This document shows positions 26,006 through 34,023 of a DNA stretch of 64,000 nucleotides, in pieces (the first letter of the stretch is position 1; the number at the start of each line of letters is the position of its first letter). The notes under the pieces were generated by a model. It was not told the origin of the DNA, ran no database searches, and worked only from the letters and a program-made list of their open reading frames with translations. Both the position numbers and the translations under genes were made by a program. Source of the stretch: Geobacteraceae bacterium (GTDB lineage: Bacteria; Desulfobacterota; Desulfuromonadia; Geobacterales; Pseudopelobacteraceae); contig JAAXTM010000001.1 in assembly GCA_013336525.1 (NCBI GenBank), forward strand, positions 744,001 to 808,000, in the 5' to 3' direction.

Positions 26006-26527
26006 ATGAAGCTGGTTAACACAAACAAAACCAACGATACTGTGATGAATTTCATCCACACAGAACTACGTGAAGAACTAATAGATGAGTTACTTGACAG
26101 GCTTAACAGCTTATCTAATGCAACTGAAGGGCTGTCACGTGAGGTTGAAAAATTAACCGGTCTTAGCAGGAATCATGTGCTGACTATAAAGGCGGTATCA
26201 CGGTCACCATCTGCCCGCGTTTCCGAACTGGCGAGGAGCATGTATCTCAACCCGGCTACAATGGTGCGAATTCTCGACCATCTGGAGGAACAAGGGCTCA
26301 TTACCAGAACGCGTTCAAAAGAAGATCGTCGCGTTGTCGAAATTAAGCTCACGGAGAAGGCTGCAGGTGTCAAGATGGTCCTACATGACATCACACATGG
26401 CTGCATGAAGCATTGCCTGGGAATTACAGATAATCAAGAGTTGTTGGACATTCTCAAGGTACTTCGGAGGCTCTCATCACTGTTTGACATGACCTGTTTG
26501 CACCCTTTAAATAAAACCATGGTATAG
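26006..26527 (+). CDS. MarR-family regulator (paralogue 1)
   Basis: 173 residues. The winged-helix core carries PSARVSELARSMYLNPATMV and then a wing RTRSKEDRRVVEIKLT. An N-terminal extension of about 25 residues precedes the helical dimer segment. The start is uncertain because no clear ribosome site lies before 26006. It is the closest upstream gene to nhaD (52 bases), so it probably controls the ion-exchange and trehalose genes that follow. Its recognition-helix region closely resembles those of the MarR proteins at 51654 and 58820. Confidence 0.85.
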   Translation: MKLVNTNKTNDTVMNFIHTELREELIDELLDRLNSLSNATEGLSREVEKLTGLSRNHVLTIKAVSRSPSARVSELARSMYLNPATMVRILDHLEEQGLITRTRSKEDRRVVEIKLTEKAAGVKMVLHDITHGCMKHCLGITDNQELLDILKVLRRLSSLFDMTCLHPLNKTMV

Positions 26528-26578
26528 TTTATCTTTCTATAACCAATCCATTACTGACACAAAAAAGGAAAGCAACAA

Positions 26579-27988
26579 ATGATAAGTAAGCTATTGATTA
26601 CCATCACTACTCTATTGTCACCGCAATTTGCCATGGCATCAGAAGGCGGTGGTGAGATACTAGATCTGACCCGCAGCGGGATGGGTATTTTTGCACTCGT
26701 GCTTTTCGTCAGTGCATACGCTTTGGTAATATTTGAAGAGCAGCTACACCTGCGCAAAAGCAAACCGGTCATCGTTGCAGCCGGAATTATCTGGATTCTG
26801 GTGGCACTTTCCTATCAGGCACTCGGTAAGCCTAACCATGCTCACGCCGTAATCCTTGGCAATTTGACCGAATATGCCGAACTATTCCTGTTTTTGTTAG
26901 CCGCCATGACCTACATTAATGCCCTGGAAGAGCGCAATGCCTTTAAAGCGCTGCGTTCCTGGCTGGTCAATAAGGGCTTTACGCTACGCACGGTCTTCTG
27001 GATGACCGGTCTGCTGGCTTTCTTCATTTCGCCGGTAGCGGATAACCTAACCACAGCGCTGCTAATGGGAGCTGTCGCCATGGCGGTGGGTGGAAGCAAC
27101 AAAAAATTCGTGACGGTTGCCTGCATCAATATTGTCGTGGCAGCCAATGCCGGCGGTGCCTTCTCTCCCTTTGGTGACATTACCACCCTGATGGTCTGGC
27201 AGAAGGGAAAAGTAAGTTTTTTTGAGTTTTTCGCCATCTTTATCCCGTCGGTCATCAACTGGCTCATCCCGGCGGTCTTTATGAGCCTGGCTGTGTCAAA
27301 AGAGAAACCGGAAGTACATGATGAAACGGTACAGATGAAGCTGGGCGCCAAACGGATCATGGCACTGTTTCTGCTAACCATCGCCACCGCCGTTTCATTT
27401 CACAATTTCCTGCATTTGCCACCGGCGGTTGGAATGATGCTCGGCCTCGGGTACCTTTCCTTCTTTTCCTACTACTTAAAAAAAGTGGAGGGACGGCTTT
27501 TAAGTGATGAGTCACCTCTTGATGTCACGAGCCACAAGCACTCCACCGTCGACTTTTTTCATAAAGTGGCCAATGCCGAATGGGATACTCTGTTGTTCTT
27601 CTATGGGGTAATCCTCTGTGTGGGCGGTCTGGGCCAGTTTGGATATCTTGCCGGTATTTCCAGTTTTATGTACGACGGCCTGGGGCATACCACAGCCAAT
27701 GTGCTGGTTGGAATCCTGTCAGCCATTATCGATAATATTCCGGTTATGTTCGCGGTACTAACCATGGATCCGCAGATGTCTCACGGCCAGTGGCTACTGG
27801 TGACCCTTACCGCAGGAGTCGGTGGCAGCCTGCTCTCTATCGGTTCCGCCGCCGGGGTGGCTTTGATGGGATCGGCCCGCGGTGTCTACACTTTCGGCGC
27901 ACATCTCAAATGGAGCTGGGCTATCGCTCTGGGGTATGCCGCCAGTATCGCCGCCCATCTGTTTCTGAACGGAAAATATTTCCATTGA
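26579..27988 (+). CDS. nhaD: Na+/H+ antiporter NhaD
   Basis: 469 residues, very hydrophobic, with about twelve helices and an N-terminal signal-like segment. Family features include AAMTYINALEERNAFKALR, SPVADNLTTALLMGA and GGAFSPFGDITTLMVW, typical of NhaD-type antiporters of the IT superfamily. It exports sodium (or lithium) in exchange for protons at alkaline pH or high salt. It lies between the MarR gene and the DUF389 gene, on the same strand with short gaps, in a block of salt and osmotic stress genes. Confidence 0.9.
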   Translation: MISKLLITITTLLSPQFAMASEGGGEILDLTRSGMGIFALVLFVSAYALVIFEEQLHLRKSKPVIVAAGIIWILVALSYQALGKPNHAHAVILGNLTEYAELFLFLLAAMTYINALEERNAFKALRSWLVNKGFTLRTVFWMTGLLAFFISPVADNLTTALLMGAVAMAVGGSNKKFVTVACINIVVAANAGGAFSPFGDITTLMVWQKGKVSFFEFFAIFIPSVINWLIPAVFMSLAVSKEKPEVHDETVQMKLGAKRIMALFLLTIATAVSFHNFLHLPPAVGMMLGLGYLSFFSYYLKKVEGRLLSDESPLDVTSHKHSTVDFFHKVANAEWDTLLFFYGVILCVGGLGQFGYLAGISSFMYDGLGHTTANVLVGILSAIIDNIPVMFAVLTMDPQMSHGQWLLVTLTAGVGGSLLSIGSAAGVALMGSARGVYTFGAHLKWSWAIALGYAASIAAHLFLNGKYFH

Positions 27989-28034
27989 AGCAACGGAATA
28001 ATACGATTGCCATTTAAGCAGGCAAAGGATTTAT

Positions 28035-29669
28035 ATGCCTTCAACCACACCTGAACATACTCCCATGTGGAGAGCGCTTCAAAAGCTGCGCCTGACAATT
28101 GGACAGTACCTGGACTCGAAGTCATCTGATGTGCAGCATCATGATATTATAAAAGAACTCTATGGTCGCACAGAAATGACCGGCAGTTACGTAGCAGCGC
28201 TGATTTTCTCTAATCTGATCGCATTGTTGGGGTTACTATCAAACAGTGTAGCGGTCGTAATAGGTGCCATGCTCATCTCACCGCTTATGGGGCCAATCTT
28301 TTCGCTGGGGCTCTCATTTGCTATGGGGCATTTGATTCTTGCTCGTAAGGCCGCTAAAATTATTAGCATCAGTGTTCTGATAACTGTTGTGGTCGCCGCT
28401 TTTTTCACCTTTTTATCTCCACTCAAGGAGGCAACGACCGAAATTCTAGCCCGTACTCATCCAAACATCTATGACCTGCTGGTTGCTATTTTTGCTGGTG
28501 CTATAGGCGCAATCGCCCTCTGCACCCGCAAAAACTATCTTTTTACCACCACCGGAATTGCAATCGCCACTGCGGTCATCCCCCCGCTTAGTGTTGTGGG
28601 ATATGGTGTTGGCACCATGCAAATCAGTATGGCCATGGGCGGTTTCCTCCTTTTTTTCACCAACCTTGTTGCAATAGTCATTAGTTCAAATATTGTTTTC
28701 ATGCTGTTGCGTTTTCGCTCATCCATGGTCGAAGAAAGCATTTACCCGCTCAAGCTCAGAGTGAGAATCCTTGCAGTTACCCTGTTTGTCATCTCCATAC
28801 CCCTAATTATCACCCTGGTGAGCGACATTCGCAAATTGAAGCTTACCAAACGGATAGAACAGACCCTCAACGGATATTTAAGCTTCGATGGGAACTCCCG
28901 ACTCACTGGATTCTCCGTCAGTCAGGAGGAAAAAGGGATAAAGGTTCTGGCATCCGTAAACACTGTCAACGAGATAGATGCAGCAACCGAAAGCAGGCTT
29001 AACAAAGCACTCTCTGATGTGACAGCACTTCACGTCAAACTTGACCTCGAACAGATCATAGTCAAAGTGGGAGCAATTAACACTCCTGAGGTTTCCCTTG
29101 CAAAAAACATTCTCGCAGCAACTCCGCAAGCCAAAGAAACGCTTGCCACACTGCGCGGCAAGACCTTGGGTGCAATCAAAGAAGTCTGTACCGAAGCAGG
29201 AATCTTTCTCGCCCCCTGGCCGGTCAAAAGCTGCGGCGTAAGCTTCAGCAACGGAGTTGCCCAGACAACCCTGCTTCTTACTATTGGGCGAGATTTTGCG
29301 TTGAGCGACCAGGAACAGCGCTGGCTTGCCATTGCTGTTGAAAAGAAGCTTGATTCGTCTGTCATACTGAAAACAGAATTAGTCCCGTTATTTCCAGATC
29401 TATCCCTGAGTGACAAAGGTATTCCTGACGATACCGAGATAAAGAAACTGGCGATGCTCAAGGAATTTACGCTAAAAAATATTCCGGTACAGTTAACGAT
29501 AAACTACCCAAGAGGAAGCCGTGCCGAGACGGCCCTAAACCATAAAAAAGCTAAGCTGCTCAAACAGTATCTGGAAAAAGAATCGGGCATTACTGTTGGA
29601 CATGTCACTCCCAACGCTTCCGGAGAAGCATACCGGATTAAGGTGTTGGAGGAAAATGGGGAAAACTAA
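28035..29669 (+). CDS. DUF389 (TIGR00341-like) membrane protein
   Basis: 544 residues. The N-terminal half has about six membrane helices with the family signature ALIFSNLIALLGLLSNSVAV followed by VIGAMLISPLMGPI. The C-terminal half (from about 260) is a long soluble region with repeated alpha-beta pattern. DUF389 proteins are widespread and poorly understood; transport or signalling is assumed. It sits 46 bases after nhaD and 65 bases before treZ, so it may bridge the two parts of one transcript. Confidence 0.85.
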   Translation: MPSTTPEHTPMWRALQKLRLTIGQYLDSKSSDVQHHDIIKELYGRTEMTGSYVAALIFSNLIALLGLLSNSVAVVIGAMLISPLMGPIFSLGLSFAMGHLILARKAAKIISISVLITVVVAAFFTFLSPLKEATTEILARTHPNIYDLLVAIFAGAIGAIALCTRKNYLFTTTGIAIATAVIPPLSVVGYGVGTMQISMAMGGFLLFFTNLVAIVISSNIVFMLLRFRSSMVEESIYPLKLRVRILAVTLFVISIPLIITLVSDIRKLKLTKRIEQTLNGYLSFDGNSRLTGFSVSQEEKGIKVLASVNTVNEIDAATESRLNKALSDVTALHVKLDLEQIIVKVGAINTPEVSLAKNILAATPQAKETLATLRGKTLGAIKEVCTEAGIFLAPWPVKSCGVSFSNGVAQTTLLLTIGRDFALSDQEQRWLAIAVEKKLDSSVILKTELVPLFPDLSLSDKGIPDDTEIKKLAMLKEFTLKNIPVQLTINYPRGSRAETALNHKKAKLLKQYLEKESGITVGHVTPNASGEAYRIKVLEENGEN

Positions 29670-29734
29670 ACAAACTCTAAGTAATACAGGATCATTTTGC
29701 TGCCTTAGAGGATGATGCTGTGCAGGAGGTAACA

Positions 29735-31570
29735 GTGGATATTTTTTCACTAAATATCGGGGCAACCCCTAAAGCGGGCTCTGTTCTCTTCAGAGTCTGG
29801 GCTCCGAAAGCTTCATCTATAGAAGTTGAACTTGTTGACAGCGATCATCCGAATACAATTCTCCAGAAAGATGGTGAATACTTTCAGGGCACTGTTCGGG
29901 CAAAAGCAGGAGACCTCTACTGGTACAAAATCGACAACACATTACGTCGTCCAGATCCCGCTTCCCGCTACCAACCGGAAGGCGTACACGGGCCTTCACA
30001 GATTATTGACCCGACTTATTCTGCATGGAGTGACAACGAATGGAGAGGTCTACCACTGGATGAATACATCATGTATGAATTGCATGTCGGCACTTTCACT
30101 ACGGAGGGTACTTTTGACGGAGCAATATCACACCTCGACTACCTGTGCGAACTCGGCATAACCGCCGTCGAATTGATGCCGGTTGCCCAGTTCCCTGGTG
30201 AACGCAACTGGGGGTATGACGGCACCTTTATATTCGCTCCGCAAAACAGTTATGGCGGCCCGGATGGTCTGAAACGGCTGGTAGATGCCTGTCACTCTCG
30301 CGGGTTGGCCGTAATTCTCGATGTGGTTTACAACCATCTGGGACCGGAGGGGAACTATCTACACGCTTTTGGTCCATACTTTACTGATCGCTACCATAGC
30401 ACCTGGGGAGACGCGGTCAATTTTGATGGTCCCGACAGTGACCAGGTCCGCCATTATTTCATCTCAAATGCTCTCTACTGGATAACTGAATTCCATATCG
30501 ATGCGCTAAGACTGGACGCTGTCCAAGGCATATTTGATTTCAGCGCCAGGCATATCCTTCAGGAATTGACCGAGGCTGTTCACATGCAGTGTGCCGCGCT
30601 CGGTCGGAAGGTCCACGTTATTGCCGAAAGTGATCTGAACGATGTGAGGTTGATCAATACCCGGGAGTCCGGTGGTTACGCTCTAGATGCCCAGTGGAAC
30701 GACGACTTTCACCATTCACTGCGAGCCCTTATGACTGGGGACAATGACGGATACTATTCTGACTTCGGCGAGTTTTCAGACCTGGTTAAGAGCATTAAAG
30801 AGGGGTTTGTTCTCTCCGGTGGGTATTCGACATTCAGAAGAAGACGGCACGGCAGTTCCTCGGCAAAAATTCCTCCCATTAAATTGGTGGTATTTTCCCA
30901 GAATCACGACCAGGTGGGCAACCGGATGCGCGGTGAGAGACTGAGCGAACATCTTACACTCCAACAGCTCAAGCTTGCCGCCGCAACTACGTTATTATCT
31001 CCCTACCTGCCGCTGCTCTTCATGGGAGAAGAATATGCGGAATCGGCGCCGTTCCCTTATTTCGTCAGTCATGGCGATGCGGATCTGGTGGATGGTGTCA
31101 GGCGGGGACGCCTTGAGGAATTCGCCGCATTTGCTCTTGAAGGTTCCCCCCCGGATCCACAGTCCGAGGCAACGTTTCTTTCTGCAAAACTGGATCAGGA
31201 ACTGCGCCGTCAAGGGGAGCACCACATCATCTTCGACTTCTACTGTGAACTGATAAAATTACGGAAGGAATGTACACCTCTTGCCGGACACCGCAGGGAG
31301 GATATGCAGATTATCTCCTGCGAAGAAGAAAAACTGTTGGCTGTGGTCCGGAGAGCCGACGGCGATCAGGTGCTCTGCCTGTTCAACTTCAGTGACCAGA
31401 ATCGCGTGATCGGTCCGCCGCTGGCGAACGGCACAATGCATATTCTTCTCGATTCAACCGGCAAATACCCGCCGGACAGTTGCATAACCGTATATGCTAC
31501 CAGACCCAAAACATTCCCAACTCTGGCCCCTTTTGGCGTCATTGTCTATCGGACCGAAAGGAGTAGTTAA
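29735..31570 (+). CDS. treZ: Malto-oligosyltrehalose trehalohydrolase
   Basis: 611 residues from the GTG at 29735, which has a perfect AGGAGG 5 bases upstream (another GTG five codons earlier has none). An N-terminal CBM48/E-set domain (FRVWAPKASSIEVEL) precedes a GH13 barrel. The nucleophile is Asp near residue 261 (DALRLDAVQG), the acid/base Glu near 298 (VIAESDLND), and the transition-state Asp in FSQNHDQVGNR. The enzyme releases trehalose from maltooligosyltrehalose made by TreY. It heads a tightly packed sugar operon; its stop overlaps the next start (TAATG). Confidence 0.95.
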   Translation: MDIFSLNIGATPKAGSVLFRVWAPKASSIEVELVDSDHPNTILQKDGEYFQGTVRAKAGDLYWYKIDNTLRRPDPASRYQPEGVHGPSQIIDPTYSAWSDNEWRGLPLDEYIMYELHVGTFTTEGTFDGAISHLDYLCELGITAVELMPVAQFPGERNWGYDGTFIFAPQNSYGGPDGLKRLVDACHSRGLAVILDVVYNHLGPEGNYLHAFGPYFTDRYHSTWGDAVNFDGPDSDQVRHYFISNALYWITEFHIDALRLDAVQGIFDFSARHILQELTEAVHMQCAALGRKVHVIAESDLNDVRLINTRESGGYALDAQWNDDFHHSLRALMTGDNDGYYSDFGEFSDLVKSIKEGFVLSGGYSTFRRRRHGSSSAKIPPIKLVVFSQNHDQVGNRMRGERLSEHLTLQQLKLAAATTLLSPYLPLLFMGEEYAESAPFPYFVSHGDADLVDGVRRGRLEEFAAFALEGSPPDPQSEATFLSAKLDQELRRQGEHHIIFDFYCELIKLRKECTPLAGHRREDMQIISCEEEKLLAVVRRADGDQVLCLFNFSDQNRVIGPPLANGTMHILLDSTGKYPPDSCITVYATRPKTFPTLAPFGVIVYRTERSS

Positions 31571-34023
31571 TGCAGCGCTTCCTCTGCGTACATGGCCACT
31601 TTTATCAACCCCCCCGTGAAAATCCCTGGCTGGAGTCTGTTGAGATCCAGGATTCAGCCTACCCATATCATGACTGGAATGAACGGATTACGGCTGAATG
31701 TTATGCACCGAATACCGCTTCGCGCTATCTGGACGGTGAAGGCCGCATCACCGGGATCATCAGCAACTATGCCCGGATCAGTTTTAATTTCGGACCGACC
31801 CTGCTCTCATGGATGGAAAAGTATTCGCATGATACCTACCAGGCGATACTGGCAGCCGACCGTCAGAGCATTGACTGGCGCTCCGGCCATGGAGCCGCCC
31901 TCGCTCAAGTGTACAACCATATCATCATGCCTCTGGCAACCAGGCGCGACAAACAAACTCAGGTGCGCTGGGGCATCAGTGATTTCGAACATCGTTTTCA
32001 GCGTTTTCCAGAGGGGATGTGGTTGGCGGAAACAGCCGTAGACACAGAAACTCTTGAGGTGCTTGCCGAAGAAGGGATCAGCTTCACCATACTTGCTTCT
32101 CACCAGGCGGGGCGGATGCGGAAAATCGATGGTGACAAGTGGGAGGATGTCAGCGGTTCTCATATCGACCCATCACGTGCTTACCTCTGCCGACTCCCTT
32201 CCGGACGGAGTATCACCATTTTCTTTTACGACGGCCCCATTTCACAGGCAGTGGCGTTCGAAAAACTCCTGAACAGCGGAGAACAGTTTGCCACCCGTCT
32301 GATGTCCGGTTTTTCCCGTAACCGCAAACACCCCCAACTTGTACACATCGCCACCGATGGCGAAACCTATGGTCATCATCACCACTTCGGTGAAATGGCT
32401 CTGGGGCATGCTCTGAATCACATTGAAGGTCATGGCCTTGCCAGGCTGACCAACTATGGCGAATTTTTGGAGTTTCACCCACCAACCCATGAGGCGGAGA
32501 TTGTAGAGAACAGTTCATGGAGCTGCATACATGGCATCGAGCGCTGGAGGAGTGACTGCGGCTGTAACTCAGGAGGGAATCACGGATGGGACCAGCAGTG
32601 GCGTAGGCCGCTACGGGACGCACTAGACTGGCTCAGCCAACATTTGGCAGTCTGCTATGAAGAGAGTTTGGCGCTTCACCTTAAAGACCCTTGGGAAGTA
32701 CGGAATGAATATATATCTGTCATGCTCGACCGTTCAGAGGGGAATGTTGCCGCATTTTTACTCAGACATTCCCTGCATCCGCTGGATGAAGATGCCACCT
32801 TAGCCGTACTCTGCCTGCTGGAAATGCAACGTCATGCCCTGCTGATGTACACCAGCTGCGGATGGTTTTTCGACGAATTATCAGGTTTGGAAACGGTTCA
32901 GATCATCCAGTACGCAGCCCGGGCAATACAGTTGGCAGAGCGGTATTGCCTCCGGACTATAGAAACCGAATTTCTCGAACGGCTGACACTGGCCGGAAGT
33001 AATATCACCGAACATGGGAACGGTGCTGAAATTTATGTAAAGTTTGTCAAGCCCGCCATGATTGACCTGATCAAGGTCGGCGCGCACTATGCCGTCAGTT
33101 CCGTGTTTGAAGAATACGGAGATGAAACTGATATTTTCAGCTATCGAGCATTCCGGGAAGATTTCATGATCCTCCGTACCGGACAGATGAGCCTGACCGT
33201 AGGGAGAATATTCATCCGTTCGTCCATTACCCACAAAGCAGACCGGATCAGTTTCTGTACCCTCTATTTCGGCGGTCATGCCTTGAACTGTGGAGTACGT
33301 TCCTTCCTTGGAGATGAAGCCTATCAATCAATGAAGGAAGAGGTTGTTACCGCCTTCAATGAAGCCGATTTTGCTACGATCATCCGCCTGATGGATACCC
33401 ATTTCGGCATGCATAACTACTCACTCAAGGCTCTATTTCGGGATGAACAGCGTCATATTCTACAGCTTATCATCGCCGGTACTCTTCAGGAGTTTGAAGA
33501 CAAATTTACCAGCCTCTACGAAAACAGCAGAAGTTTGATGGGGTTCCTGAGGGACACCGGCATGCCGGTGCCGCATCGTTTTATGACTACTGCCGAGACG
33601 GCACTCAATCTGCAGCTGAAAAAACTGTTCACCTCGGAAGAGGTCGATATTGACAGACTAAAGGAGGTTATTACAGAGATTACAGGCTGGGATGTCGCAG
33701 TGGATAAAGTTGCTCTGGAATTCATCATCCGCCGCAGATTGGAAGCGGCAATGGCCGAACTGCTTGAAAACCCGGAAAACGCTGAACAGCTTGGCGAACT
33801 TCTTCTGTTGACGGAAGCGATAGCGTCACTGCCGATTGATGTTAACCTCTGGCAGGCTCAGAATATTTACTGGGCCTTGCTGCATTCCCGCGACTCTGAG
33901 TTCTGGGTTAACAGAAAGGTTGCGGACAAAAACGGCACATTCTGGTTCGAATCTCTCAGAAGGCTTGGAGAGCTGCTATACTTCAATGTAAACACTCAAT
34001 TAGAAGTAAAGGGGAACATATGA
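31570..34023 (+). CDS. GH57-family protein with DUF3536
   Basis: 817 residues. The N-terminal GH57 barrel begins RFLCVHGHFYQPPRENPWLE and includes EGMWLAETAVDTETLEVLAE, with the likely catalytic Glu in WLAE, and IATDGETYGHHHHFGE, which holds the likely second acid. The C-terminal half, from about 380, is a DUF3536-type helical region. GH57 enzymes act on alpha-glucans (amylase, branching or glucanotransferase). The position between treZ and treY suggests it trims or rearranges the glucan used by them (inference). It overlaps both neighbours by 1 to 4 bases, so all are cotranslated. Confidence 0.88.
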   Translation: MQRFLCVHGHFYQPPRENPWLESVEIQDSAYPYHDWNERITAECYAPNTASRYLDGEGRITGIISNYARISFNFGPTLLSWMEKYSHDTYQAILAADRQSIDWRSGHGAALAQVYNHIIMPLATRRDKQTQVRWGISDFEHRFQRFPEGMWLAETAVDTETLEVLAEEGISFTILASHQAGRMRKIDGDKWEDVSGSHIDPSRAYLCRLPSGRSITIFFYDGPISQAVAFEKLLNSGEQFATRLMSGFSRNRKHPQLVHIATDGETYGHHHHFGEMALGHALNHIEGHGLARLTNYGEFLEFHPPTHEAEIVENSSWSCIHGIERWRSDCGCNSGGNHGWDQQWRRPLRDALDWLSQHLAVCYEESLALHLKDPWEVRNEYISVMLDRSEGNVAAFLLRHSLHPLDEDATLAVLCLLEMQRHALLMYTSCGWFFDELSGLETVQIIQYAARAIQLAERYCLRTIETEFLERLTLAGSNITEHGNGAEIYVKFVKPAMIDLIKVGAHYAVSSVFEEYGDETDIFSYRAFREDFMILRTGQMSLTVGRIFIRSSITHKADRISFCTLYFGGHALNCGVRSFLGDEAYQSMKEEVVTAFNEADFATIIRLMDTHFGMHNYSLKALFRDEQRHILQLIIAGTLQEFEDKFTSLYENSRSLMGFLRDTGMPVPHRFMTTAETALNLQLKKLFTSEEVDIDRLKEVITEITGWDVAVDKVALEFIIRRRLEAAMAELLENPENAEQLGELLLLTEAIASLPIDVNLWQAQNIYWALLHSRDSEFWVNRKVADKNGTFWFESLRRLGELLYFNVNTQLEVKGNI

